Source of the DNA: Bacilli bacterium
GTDB lineage: Bacteria > Bacillota_I > Bacilli_A > RF39 > UBA660
DNA length: 7,513 nucleotides
Reading direction: 5' to 3'
Assembly: GCA_028698535.1 (NCBI GenBank)
Contig: JAQVDA010000010.1
Location: 1-7,513, forward strand
The notes under the pieces were generated by a model. That model searched no databases and was not told the origin of the DNA. It worked only from the letters and a program-made list of their open reading frames with translations. This document shows, in pieces, positions 1-6,162 of this stretch (its first letter is position 1; each line of letters begins with the position of its first letter). The position numbers and the translations under genes were made by a program.

Positions 1-408
1 GATTTAAAAATTGATGTTTATAGAAGTAGTGGATCGGGTGGGCAAAGTGTTAATACGACCGATAGTGCCGTTAGAATCACTCATCTGCCAACTAATATTG
101 TTGTAACTTGTCAAACCGAACGTAGCCAAATCAAAAATAAGGAACGAGCACTGAAGGTATTAAAAAGTAAAATATATGATGAAAAAAGAAGGGAACAAGA
201 AGCCAATTTAAGTAGTGAACGGAAATCAAAAATAGGTACCGGTGATCGTTCAGAAAAGATTAGAACTTATAATTATCCTCAAAACAGAATAACGGATCAT
301 CGCATTAATTTAAGTTTAGTACAATTGGATAAAATAATGGACGGTCATCTTGATGAAATAGTTCAGACCTTGGCAATAGAAGATCAAAAAAGGCAACTAA
401 AGGAATAA
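1..408 (+). CDS. prfA: Peptide chain release factor 1 (RF1), 3' part only
   Basis: Frame 1 is open from the window edge to TAA and encodes the last 135 residues of a class I release factor; the family is about 355-360 residues, so roughly the first 220, including the codon-reading PxT region, lie upstream. The GGQ motif that enters the peptidyl transferase centre is at fragment residues 13-15 (GSGGQSVN). It is followed by [11 protein letters not shown], where NTTDS is typical of RF1 and RF2 usually has NKTDS. The later TDHRINLSL segment is also an RF1 hallmark. RF1 terminates translation at UAA and UAG, and every stop seen in this window is one of these two. Serine after GGQ, where Bacillus and E. 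coli have histidine, occurs in other Firmicutes as far as I recall. prmC, whose product methylates the GGQ glutamine, starts 3 bases after the stop, so the pair is almost certainly one operon. Not RF2, by the NTTDS signature. Confidence 0.96.
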   Translation, partial: DLKIDVYRSSGSGGQSVNTTDSAVRITHLPTNIVVTCQTERSQIKNKERALKVLKSKIYDEKRREQEANLSSERKSKIGTGDRSEKIRTYNYPQNRITDHRINLSLVQLDKIMDGHLDEIVQTLAIEDQKRQLKE

Positions 409-411
409 AAC

Positions 412-1227
412 GTGTTAAAAGAGGAAGTAATTAACGCTGGTCGAAAACAATTAGAAAAACAGCACTTACCCTTGCATTTGGCCAATCATTTATACACTGA
501 TCTTTTTGGTCAAACTAAAAAGTTAAATAATGATGAGGTTATTAAATATCAAACGGCATTACAAGAGATATTAAATGGGCGACCACTTCAATATGTAACG
601 GGTAAAGCGCCATTTTATGGGTATGAGTTCCATGTTAACCAACATGTTCTTATTCCCCGTTTTGAAACCGAACAATTAGTTTTTTATACTCTCCGCTATA
701 TTAATAAATATTTTAACCAACCAATAACTATAGTCGATATAGGGACTGGTTGTGGGAACATTGCCATAACTCTAAAAAAGGAAAGGCCCTCTCTTCGGGT
801 TTGGGGAACTGATTTATCAAAAGAAGCAATTATAACAGCTTCTAATAACGCTAAAAAACTAGGTGTTAATGTTCCATTTTTAGTTGGTGATATGTTAAAA
901 CCGTTAATGGGAAAAAAGTTTGATGTCGTAATTAGTAATCCACCTTATTTAAAGAAAGATGAAGATATTGCCGAAGAAGTCAGAAAAAATGAACCGGCTA
1001 TCGCCTTATTTGGTGGTAATGATGGCTTAAAGCATTATAGGAAGATGTTTATTGATCTTCCTAAAATATTAAAACCCTCTTTTTTAATTGCCCTTGAGGT
1101 TAGTGAAATTATTATTAAAGACCTAATAAAATTAGTTTGGGAAACTTTCCCTGATAGTAAATATGTTATAAAAGAGGATTTATTAGGGCGGATTAGAATG
1201 TTATTTATTTATCATAATATTGATTAA
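412..1227 (+). CDS. prmC: Release factor glutamine N5-methyltransferase (PrmC/HemK)
   Basis: A 271-residue SAM-dependent methyltransferase that N5-methylates the glutamine of the GGQ motif in RF1 and RF2, raising termination efficiency. The N-terminal helical release-factor-binding domain spans about residues 1-80 and contains GRPLQYVTGKAPFYG (56-70), characteristic of PrmC. The Rossmann methyltransferase domain has the SAM-binding loop VDIGTGCGNIAI (108-119), an acidic residue at the end of strand 2 (D134) and the catalytic NPPY (176-179). Where most homologues have PRPETE this one has PRFETE (82-87). Length matches the family (about 275-290). The start is GTG; AAAGGA at 399-404 sits 7 bases upstream, within the end of prfA, which supports translational coupling. 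Identity is secure because the motifs and the prfA neighbour agree. The paralogue PrmB (ribosomal protein L3 methylation) is unlikely in a Firmicute and in this context. Confidence 0.97.
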   Translation: MLKEEVINAGRKQLEKQHLPLHLANHLYTDLFGQTKKLNNDEVIKYQTALQEILNGRPLQYVTGKAPFYGYEFHVNQHVLIPRFETEQLVFYTLRYINKYFNQPITIVDIGTGCGNIAITLKKERPSLRVWGTDLSKEAIITASNNAKKLGVNVPFLVGDMLKPLMGKKFDVVISNPPYLKKDEDIAEEVRKNEPAIALFGGNDGLKHYRKMFIDLPKILKPSFLIALEVSEIIIKDLIKLVWETFPDSKYVIKEDLLGRIRMLFIYHNID

Positions 1228-1239
1228 AAAAACATAAAG

Positions 1240-1266
1240 CTATCCAAGATATAATAGAAAGGATAG
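1240..1266 (+). promoter_or_regulatory. Possible RBS-sequestering stem before spoIIR
   Basis: CTATCC (1240-1245) is the exact reverse complement of GGATAG (1261-1266), with a 15-base AT-rich loop. The downstream arm contains the GGA of the spoIIR Shine-Dalgarno (GAAAGGA, 1257-1263), so folding would partly hide it. The stem is only 6 bp and may be marginal in stability. A perfect TATAAT (1250-1255) lies in the loop, but it has no -35 at 16-18 bases and would start transcription inside the RBS, so I do not call it a promoter. Confidence 0.3.
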
Positions 1267-1270
1267 ATTT

Positions 1271-1804
1271 ATGATGAAAAAAATTATTATTATATTATTA
1301 TTAATTATCGTGCTTTCTAATTTAAATAAGATTCAGGCCGAAGAGGTTATTATTCCACATGAGGCTATTAGATTAAGAGTTATAGCCAATAGTAACACCC
1401 CGCATGATCAGCATCTAAAAACTTTAGTTCGTGATAATACTAAGCACGAAGTATATCAATTATTAAAAGGTATTAATTCCTTTGAAGAGGCGCGCGTTGC
1501 CATCTTATCGGGATTACCAACTATTAAGCAAACCGTAGAACAAACCTTAAAGCAGGCGTCCAGTCTACAGTCTTATGAAGTAACTTATGGTGATAACTAT
1601 TTTCCGGAGAAACAATATAAGGGGGTAAAATATCAAGCCGGTTATTATGAATCGTTACTAATTAAATTAGGAAAAGGTCAAGGCGATAATTGGTGGTGTG
1701 TGCTTTTCCCACCATTATGTCTTATTGAAGCAGATGAAGCTAGCGAAGTTGAGTATAAGTTTTTTATCACCGAACTAATCAACCAATATTTTAAAAAGAA
1801 ATAA
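1271..1804 (+). CDS. spoIIR: Stage II sporulation protein R (SpoIIR)
   Basis: A secreted signalling protein of 177 residues. In B. subtilis SpoIIR is made in the forespore under sigma-F and crosses into the intermembrane space. There it activates the protease SpoIIGA, which processes pro-sigma-E in the mother cell. Residues 1-23 form a signal peptide: MMKK, a long Ile/Leu core, and a plausible cleavage after IQA. The two conserved blocks are RLRVIANSNTPHDQ (34-47) and, near the C terminus, YQAGYYESLLIKLGKG (121-136) followed by NWWCVLFPPLC (140-150), which is diagnostic of the family. It is shorter than B. subtilis SpoIIR (about 220 residues), mostly through a short C-terminal tail after residue 150. 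Two adjacent ATGs occur (1271 and 1274); GAAAGGA at 1257-1263 serves either. It follows prmC by 43 bases with no terminator between. No clear sigma-F promoter was found, so read-through from prfA-prmC is possible. Confidence 0.95.
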   Translation: MMKKIIIILLLIIVLSNLNKIQAEEVIIPHEAIRLRVIANSNTPHDQHLKTLVRDNTKHEVYQLLKGINSFEEARVAILSGLPTIKQTVEQTLKQASSLQSYEVTYGDNYFPEKQYKGVKYQAGYYESLLIKLGKGQGDNWWCVLFPPLCLIEADEASEVEYKFFITELINQYFKKK

Positions 1805-1812
1805 CGTATGAA

Positions 1813-1853
1813 AAACAGGACCTCCTAATATTATTTTAAAAGGAGACCTTTTT
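1813..1853 (+). promoter_or_regulatory. Hairpin masking the mntP Shine-Dalgarno, ending in a T-run
   Basis: CTCCT (1822-1826) pairs perfectly with AGGAG (1841-1845), which is the Shine-Dalgarno of mntP, 8 bases before its ATG. AGG (1817-1819) pairs with CCT (1847-1849) across a 2x1 internal loop, and AAA (1813-1815) can pair with TTT (1851-1853). The loop is 14 bases, AT-rich. In RNA the element would hide the mntP ribosome binding site. Because it ends in five Ts (1849-1853) it also resembles a weak intrinsic terminator for spoIIR. Which role applies cannot be decided from sequence alone. Confidence 0.5.
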
Positions 1854-2387
1854 ATGAAAACACTAACTACCACAGTTTTAGTTGGCATTAGTTTAAGCAT
1901 GGACGCTTTTTCTTTGGCTTTAATTTACGGTACTATTAATTTAAAACGCCCTAAAATATTTTTAATAGCCCTAGTAGTCGCTATTTACCATTTTTTTATG
2001 CCCCTTTTAGGTAGCCAAATAGGCACTTTTATTTTAGCTAAGATATTAATTAACCCCCATCATCTGGTGGCGATTATCTTTATGATTATCGCGGTGGAGA
2101 TGTTAGCGACTAATACAGAGGTAGCCACCCCAACTATTTTAAATATTGTTGGTATTATTATGTTTGGGTTGGCGGTTAGTATTGATAGTTTTTTAACGGG
2201 GATTGGGTTAGTGGCGATTAATAAAAACTTGATTCAGGCGGGGGCTATTTTCAGCGTTATAAGTTTTATGTTCACTTACCTTGGTTTAATTATTGGGCAA
2301 CACCTGGCGGCTAAATATGGAAGGTATGCGACTATTACCGGTGGAATATTATTAATTATAATTAGTATTTATTACTTGACAAACTAA
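1854..2387 (+). CDS. mntP: MntP-family manganese efflux pump
   Basis: A 177-residue, very hydrophobic protein with about six membrane helices (near residues 7-26, 34-57, 69-86, 95-119, 127-148 and 159-175), arranged as two three-helix repeats. Each repeat carries the family's acidic signature: SLSMDAFSLAL (13-23, D17) and GLAVSIDSFLTGIG (105-118, D111). These correspond to the SMDAF and ATSIDA motifs of MntP, in which the aspartates are needed for transport. FFMPLLGSQIG (47-57) and TGGILLI (162-168) also fit. The expected role is export of Mn2+ across the cytoplasmic membrane to avoid toxicity. Length is slightly under the usual 180-190. The related sporulation membrane protein YtaF is an alternative, but B. 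subtilis mntP (ywlD) also lies downstream of spoIIR, favouring MntP. The start ATG has AGGAG 8 bases upstream. The gap to spoIIR is only 49 bases, too short for the yybP-ykoY Mn2+ riboswitch often found before mntP. Confidence 0.88.
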   Translation: MKTLTTTVLVGISLSMDAFSLALIYGTINLKRPKIFLIALVVAIYHFFMPLLGSQIGTFILAKILINPHHLVAIIFMIIAVEMLATNTEVATPTILNIVGIIMFGLAVSIDSFLTGIGLVAINKNLIQAGAIFSVISFMFTYLGLIIGQHLAAKYGRYATITGGILLIIISIYYLTN

Positions 2388-2404
2388 CTAAAAGGTGATA
2401 AAAT
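2376..2404 (+). promoter_or_regulatory. Sigma-A promoter for the unknown membrane protein gene
   Basis: TTGACA (2376-2381, perfect -35), a 17-base spacer, then TAAAAT (2399-2404, 5 of 6 matches to the -10). The -35 lies inside the last codons of mntP and the -10 lies just after its stop. The predicted start near 2411 gives a leader of about 25 bases carrying AGAGGGGGA (2422-2430). This separates the downstream gene from the spoIIR-mntP transcript. Confidence 0.82.
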
Positions 2405-2436
2405 AGCCAACATCTTAAAAAAGAGGGGGAATTAAA

Positions 2437-3828
2437 ATGGCCAAGAAAAAAAGAGTTAATAACATGGGAGTTACTATTAGTAAAAAAGGTAGCGATTATG
2501 AAGTTGTAATAAAAACGACTAACGAGGAAACCAATAATGATTTATTTGATGCTAACCCAATTGTTAACACAAGGACAAGAATGTTTTCTAATGAGAAAGA
2601 ACTATTAGAACTTGTCACAGGAACAATAAAGAACTATCGTGTCGATTCTTGGGACTTTGATTTTGATACTAATGAACTTCATGTTTGTTTATTAGGGGGA
2701 AACAAGATAGTAGCTAATTGCTTACAAAACGAAGTAAAAGGAATAGCCGACAAACAAAAGCAGCAAAGCAAAAAAGTTCGTAACGTCGTATTGGGCACAG
2801 CTGTTGGCGCTGTGGTGCTTACTTTTGTCTTAGTAAAAGGTTGTGGACCAGCCGACCAAAAAGAAGCGGTTTTTGAAGACCCACAAAGTCAAGAAGAACA
2901 AACTGATTCTAATTTACCTGAGAAAGAAGAAATAGAAATAATCTACCATAACGATGAAGAAAAGGCGGTCGTTGAAACAGTACAAGCAATTAATAACTAC
3001 TATAGCCATAGTGATCCATCGTTTAATCTAGATAGTGAAGCGGTTCTTGATTTCGTTAAAATGGCAAAAGAAAAACATGGTTTTAATAATAACCAAATGA
3101 TTAGGTTCCTTCAGATTGTTAATAATATCGAAGTCGAAAATTTTAATTTCGATAGCGACTTCTTAATAATCGCTCATGAAATAGCTAGTGTTAATAAGTC
3201 TCAGGTTGCGAGCCATATTGATACTAGTGCTCCGGGAAACGAGGACCGTTGCCTTATTACAGAAGAGAGGGTAATAGTAAATTTTAGTAGCATTGTTGGG
3301 AATGCGGAAGTTAAAGAATGGGTGATTGTCGCTGATAAGCGCCGTAATGATTTATATGAGGGAGCTTATAAGAACCAAGGACTTAGCTATGCTGAAATTA
3401 AGCTAAACCTGGCCGTGATATCAGCTGAGTATCGTGAAGCATTACTAACCAAATATTTAGGTGGGAATCCTTATGAAAAGCCGGGTATTAAAGGGGATCA
3501 CCCTAGTGCAATAGGTGTTTTTGGCTTAGTACTAAGCGAATTTCAAGACTTGGCTTCATACTCGGTATTACATTCACTTGACCCCAACTGGCAAGAAGAA
3601 AGGGAGTTAGTAGCAACGGAAAAACATGATACTTGCCTTATTAACTGGGCTATTCTGGAAGAGCATCATATAAAGTTTTTCCAGGCTGCACATTTGGATT
3701 ATCTCAGGACGGAATACGGTTCAACCAAATCAAGAGGATACTCTAGTGTAAATGGTTTTAACAATAGTAATCCATTCTTCGGTAGCTCTTATGCCAAAGG
3801 TCCAGTTAAGGTACGCCGTTTTGCCTAA
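2437..3828 (+). CDS. Uncharacterised single-pass membrane protein, 463 residues
   Basis: I do not recognise this family. Residues 1-113 form a soluble N-terminal part with no signal peptide, beginning MAKKKRVNN and ending in a basic stretch (DKQKQQSKKVR, 105-115). One membrane helix follows at about 116-134, then KGCG. By the positive-inside rule the N-terminal part is cytoplasmic and the rest is outside. Residues 139-180 are an acidic, Gln/Glu-rich linker. Residues 180-425 look like a mostly helical globular domain, with cysteines at 272 and 400 that could form a disulphide. Residues 426-463 are a Ser/Gly/Asn-rich tail ending in basic KVRRFA. I see no catalytic motif. ATG with AGAGGGGGA 6 bases upstream fixes the start; an in-frame ATG at codon 10 has no comparable site. 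The gene has its own promoter and terminator, so it is not part of the flanking operons. It sits between mntP and fba, where B. subtilis has nothing equivalent that I recall. The architecture suggests an envelope sensor or anchor, but that is speculation. Confidence 0.9.
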   Translation: MAKKKRVNNMGVTISKKGSDYEVVIKTTNEETNNDLFDANPIVNTRTRMFSNEKELLELVTGTIKNYRVDSWDFDFDTNELHVCLLGGNKIVANCLQNEVKGIADKQKQQSKKVRNVVLGTAVGAVVLTFVLVKGCGPADQKEAVFEDPQSQEEQTDSNLPEKEEIEIIYHNDEEKAVVETVQAINNYYSHSDPSFNLDSEAVLDFVKMAKEKHGFNNNQMIRFLQIVNNIEVENFNFDSDFLIIAHEIASVNKSQVASHIDTSAPGNEDRCLITEERVIVNFSSIVGNAEVKEWVIVADKRRNDLYEGAYKNQGLSYAEIKLNLAVISAEYREALLTKYLGGNPYEKPGIKGDHPSAIGVFGLVLSEFQDLASYSVLHSLDPNWQEERELVATEKHDTCLINWAILEEHHIKFFQAAHLDYLRTEYGSTKSRGYSSVNGFNNSNPFFGSSYAKGPVKVRRFA

Positions 3829-3846
3829 CATCTATTTAAATGACTT

Positions 3847-3880
3847 AACACTGAAATTAATAATTTCAGTGTTTTTATTT
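3847..3880 (+). terminator. Strong intrinsic terminator
   Basis: AACACTGAAATT (3847-3858) pairs perfectly over 12 bp with AATTTCAGTGTT (3862-3873), with a 3-base loop, followed by a T-rich tract (TTTT, A, TTT to 3880). It begins 18 bases after the stop of the unknown membrane protein gene and ends that transcript before fba. Confidence 0.93.
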
Positions 3881-3913
3881 GACTTTAAAATTAATAAATA
3901 CTAAGATTATAAT
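3879..3913 (+). promoter_or_regulatory. Promoter region for fba (and probably murA)
   Basis: TTGACT (3879-3884, 5 of 6 to -35) is followed after 17 bases by TAAGAT (3902-3907, 4 of 6). A perfect TATAAT lies immediately after it (3908-3913), with only a weak TTTAAA 18 bases upstream of it. One of these two overlapping arrangements probably drives fba; the exact start site is uncertain. The -35 overlaps the T-tract of the preceding terminator, a compact arrangement. Confidence 0.65.
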
Positions 3914-3946
3914 AGTATTAACAAACAAGAAAATAAGGGAGATAAT

Positions 3947-4798
3947 ATGTTGGTATCTAGTTACAAATTATTACAAGAAGCTAAAAGGCAGGGAAAATGT
4001 ATTCCACAATTTAATATTATTAATTTAGAGTGGACCAAAGCTATCTTACAAGAGGCTAATTATCAACGTTATCCAGTAATATTAGGAATTAATGAAAAAA
4101 GCATTAATTATATGGGTGGCTATAATACGGTTGCCCAAGTGGTTAAAACCCTAATTAAAGATTTAAACATTTCTATTCCTGTCGTTCTTCATCTAGATCA
4201 TAGTCGTGATGGGACTAATCCTAAAGCTTGTTTAGACGCGATTGCCAGCGGTTTTACTTCCGTTATGATGGACGCCTCTCGTTTTGATATGAAAACCAAT
4301 ATTGAAAAAACAAAACTGATAGTCGATAAAGCAAAAGAGCAAGGTGTTAGTGTTGAAGGAGAGCTAGGTTATATTGGGCTTGGTAAAACTAATAATAGGG
4401 ATATAGATGGCTATACCGATTACCAAGAAGCCATAAACTTTATTCAAGCTACAGGCATTAACTCTTTTGCCCCCGCTATTGGTAATTATCACGGGATATA
4501 TCGTGGTAAATTAGCCTTAAATTATGATTTATTGGCCCAGTTAAGCAAAAAGATTACTATCCCTATTGTTATTCATGGGGGGTCAGGAATTAGTGATGAC
4601 GATATTATAAAACTAGTCAAGAATGGCGCTAGTAAAATAAATTTTAATACGGAATTACAGATGGCTTGGATTAAAGGTGTTCGTCAGTATTTAGATAAAC
4701 ATACTGATATTTATGATGCGCGAGAAGTAATTCTGGCTGGGAAACAGGAATTAAGAGCTATCGTTAGAAAGAAAATCCAAATACTTAAGGGAAATTAA
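3947..4798 (+). CDS. fba: Class II fructose-bisphosphate aldolase
   Basis: 283 residues, the size of Firmicute class IIB aldolases (about 285). It reversibly cleaves fructose 1,6-bisphosphate to dihydroxyacetone phosphate and glyceraldehyde 3-phosphate, in the cytoplasm, using Zn2+. The active-site elements are in order: PQFNIINLEWTKAIL (20-34), LHLDHS (81-86) with catalytic Asp84 and zinc ligand His85, GELG (138-141), NYHGIYRG (180-187) with zinc ligand His182, IHGGSGISD (209-217) with zinc ligand His210 and the phosphate-binding GGSG, and NTEL (234-237). Several usually conserved neighbours differ: GNYHG for GTxHG, MDASRFDMKTN for a D(G/A)SHxPFEEN-like segment, and GELGYIGLGK for GELGxIGG. 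The enzyme should be active, but the divergence leaves open a tagatose-bisphosphate or other sugar-bisphosphate substrate. The fba-murA order matches Bacillus (fbaA, then murA2), which favours the glycolytic enzyme. AAGGGAG (3935-3941) precedes the ATG. Confidence 0.92.
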   Translation: MLVSSYKLLQEAKRQGKCIPQFNIINLEWTKAILQEANYQRYPVILGINEKSINYMGGYNTVAQVVKTLIKDLNISIPVVLHLDHSRDGTNPKACLDAIASGFTSVMMDASRFDMKTNIEKTKLIVDKAKEQGVSVEGELGYIGLGKTNNRDIDGYTDYQEAINFIQATGINSFAPAIGNYHGIYRGKLALNYDLLAQLSKKITIPIVIHGGSGISDDDIIKLVKNGASKINFNTELQMAWIKGVRQYLDKHTDIYDAREVILAGKQELRAIVRKKIQILKGN

Positions 4799-4808
4799 CC
4801 AACTATTC

Positions 4809-4837
4809 TTCACTAATTTAAGTATCTTAAATATAAA
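4809..4837 (+). promoter_or_regulatory. Possible murA promoter with a palindrome in the spacer
   Basis: TTCACT (4809-4814, 4 of 6), a 17-base spacer and TATAAA (4832-4837, 5 of 6) fit a sigma-A promoter. The spacer is almost entirely a perfect inverted repeat, ATTTAAG (4816-4822) and CTTAAAT (4826-4832) around TAT. No T-tract follows, so it is not a terminator; the position suits an operator. Transcription from the fba promoter may also reach murA. Confidence 0.45.
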
Positions 4838-4867
4838 TATATAGGGTAGATAAACGGAGGCAATTTT

Positions 4868-6115
4868 ATGCAACAACTAGAAATTATTGGAGGTCAACCG
4901 TTAACTGGGAAAATCAAAATAGGCGGAGCTAAAAATAGTGTAGTAGCTATTGTCCCCGCCACAATTTTAGCTGATGCACCAGTAACTATTACTAATGTTC
5001 CTAAAATTTCTGATATTGAAGCGTTAGGTGAAATTTTAACCTTTTTAGGGGCTAAGATTGAAAGAACAAATAATACGATAATAGTTGACCCCACGGGGAT
5101 TATTAATCAAGAAATTCCCGAAGGAATAGCAAAGAAACTTAGAGCCTCATATTATTTTATGGGCGCTTTATTAGGCAAATATAAACGGGCAGAGGTTTAT
5201 TTTCCTGGGGGATGTCCAATTGGTCCAAGGCCCATCGACCTTCATTTAAAGGGTTTTAAAAAACTGGGGGCTACAGTTAAAGCCGATCATAACAAATATA
5301 TTATTGATGCCAAGGAGTTGATTGGCAACACTATTTATTTAGATATTGCTTCAGTCGGTGCCACTGTTAATATTATGTTGGCGGCCGTTAGAGCGAAGGG
5401 ATTAACTGTTATTGAAAATGCGGCTAAGGAACCAGAAATAGTTAATATTGCTACTTTTTTAAATAATATGGGGGCCAAAATAAGTGGCGCGGGTACTAGT
5501 GTTATTAAAATAATGGGCGTTAATCAATTAAATGGCGGCTTTCATGAAGTTATTCCAGATCGGATTGAGGCCGGAACCTATTTAATTATAGGCGCTTTAT
5601 TAGGTCATAATATGCGTATAGAAAACATTATTCCCCTTCATTTAGAATCACTAATTTCCAAACTCTCAGAAGCAGGTGTTAAAGTAAAAGTAGGGCGCGA
5701 TTATCTTATTATCAATAAAGCAAAGTGTTTAAAAAGCATTAATATAAAAACGCTAGTTTACCCGGGCTTTCCAACGGACCTTCAACAACCTCTCGCTACC
5801 CTTTTAACGCAATGCCAAGGTATTAGTACGATTGAAGAGACTATTTATGAAGATCGATTTAATAATATCCCTTACTTAAATAAAATGGGCGCTGATATAA
5901 AAATAAACCAAACTAAAGCCACCATTAAAGGCCCCACTAATTTAAAGGGCGCTAAAGTTAAGGCGACAGATTTAAGAGCGGGCGCTAGTTTAATTATTGG
6001 CGGGTTAATTGCCGAAGGTAAAACCACGGTAACAGATATTAATCACGTCTTAAGGGGTTATGAGCAAATAGTAGAAAAGTTGACAAAGTTAGGTGCTAAA
6101 ATAAGGATTAATTAG
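4868..6115 (+). CDS. murA: UDP-N-acetylglucosamine 1-carboxyvinyltransferase (MurA)
   Basis: A full-length 415-residue EPSP-synthase-fold enzyme that transfers enolpyruvate from PEP to UDP-GlcNAc, the first committed step of peptidoglycan synthesis, in the cytoplasm. Visible signatures are GGAKNS (19-24; Lys22 and Asn23 bind substrate), RASYYFMGALLGKYK (92-106), PGGCPIGPRPIDLH (113-126) with catalytic Cys116, YPGFPTDLQQ (298-307) with Asp304 as the likely general base, EDRF (328-331), DLRAG (368-372) and HVLRGYEQ (393-400). Cys116 is the residue alkylated by fosfomycin, so intrinsic target-based resistance (Cys to Asp) is absent. The RASYYFMGALLG wording and the position after fba resemble the second Firmicute paralogue, MurA2/MurAB; whether another murA exists cannot be seen. 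GGAGG (4856-4860) lies 7 bases before the ATG. No terminator separates it from fba (69-base gap) or from the following hydrolase gene, so a joint transcript is likely. Confidence 0.97.
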   Translation: MQQLEIIGGQPLTGKIKIGGAKNSVVAIVPATILADAPVTITNVPKISDIEALGEILTFLGAKIERTNNTIIVDPTGIINQEIPEGIAKKLRASYYFMGALLGKYKRAEVYFPGGCPIGPRPIDLHLKGFKKLGATVKADHNKYIIDAKELIGNTIYLDIASVGATVNIMLAAVRAKGLTVIENAAKEPEIVNIATFLNNMGAKISGAGTSVIKIMGVNQLNGGFHEVIPDRIEAGTYLIIGALLGHNMRIENIIPLHLESLISKLSEAGVKVKVGRDYLIINKAKCLKSINIKTLVYPGFPTDLQQPLATLLTQCQGISTIEETIYEDRFNNIPYLNKMGADIKINQTKATIKGPTNLKGAKVKATDLRAGASLIIGGLIAEGKTTVTDINHVLRGYEQIVEKLTKLGAKIRIN

Positions 6116-6116
6116 A

Positions 6117-6145
6117 TATAATTAAATAAAAGTAAGTATCTTTAC
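6117..6145 (+). promoter_or_regulatory. Possible weak promoter and palindrome before the SGNH gene
   Basis: A perfect TATAAT (6117-6122) directly follows the murA stop but has no recognisable -35 at 16-18 bases; TTGACA at 6080-6085 is too far upstream. At 6132-6145 lies GTAAG-TAT-CTTTAC, an imperfect inverted repeat whose core AAGTATCTT is identical to the one upstream of murA (4820-4828). In such an AT-rich region the TATAAT could be chance. Confidence 0.3.
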
Positions 6146-6162
6146 CAAAAGGAGTGTCTTTT

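Noticed and set aside
1250..1255. TATAAT as a promoter for spoIIR
   Set aside because: No -35 or TG extension is present, and the predicted start would fall within the Shine-Dalgarno.
1805..1853. yybP-ykoY manganese riboswitch upstream of mntP
   Set aside because: The gap is 49 bases, about half of what the aptamer needs, and I see none of its conserved loop architecture.
2830..2850. Lipobox-like VKGC after the membrane helix of the unknown protein (Cys136)
   Set aside because: The helix is preceded by a soluble domain of over 110 residues, so it is not a lipoprotein signal peptide, and Lys at -2 does not fit the lipobox.
4816..4832. ATTTAAG/CTTAAAT inverted repeat as an fba terminator
   Set aside because: The stem has only one G-C pair and no T-run follows; it fits an operator-like palindrome better.
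4894..5094. A 66-codon open frame on the minus strand inside murA
   Set aside because: It lies wholly within the clearly real murA coding sequence, has no Shine-Dalgarno or recognisable protein motif, and its hydrophobic content mirrors the antisense of the murA codons.
6154..6162. GTG at 6154 as the start of the SGNH hydrolase gene
   Set aside because: That GTG overlaps the AAGGAG Shine-Dalgarno (6149-6154), which is correctly spaced for ATG 6163.
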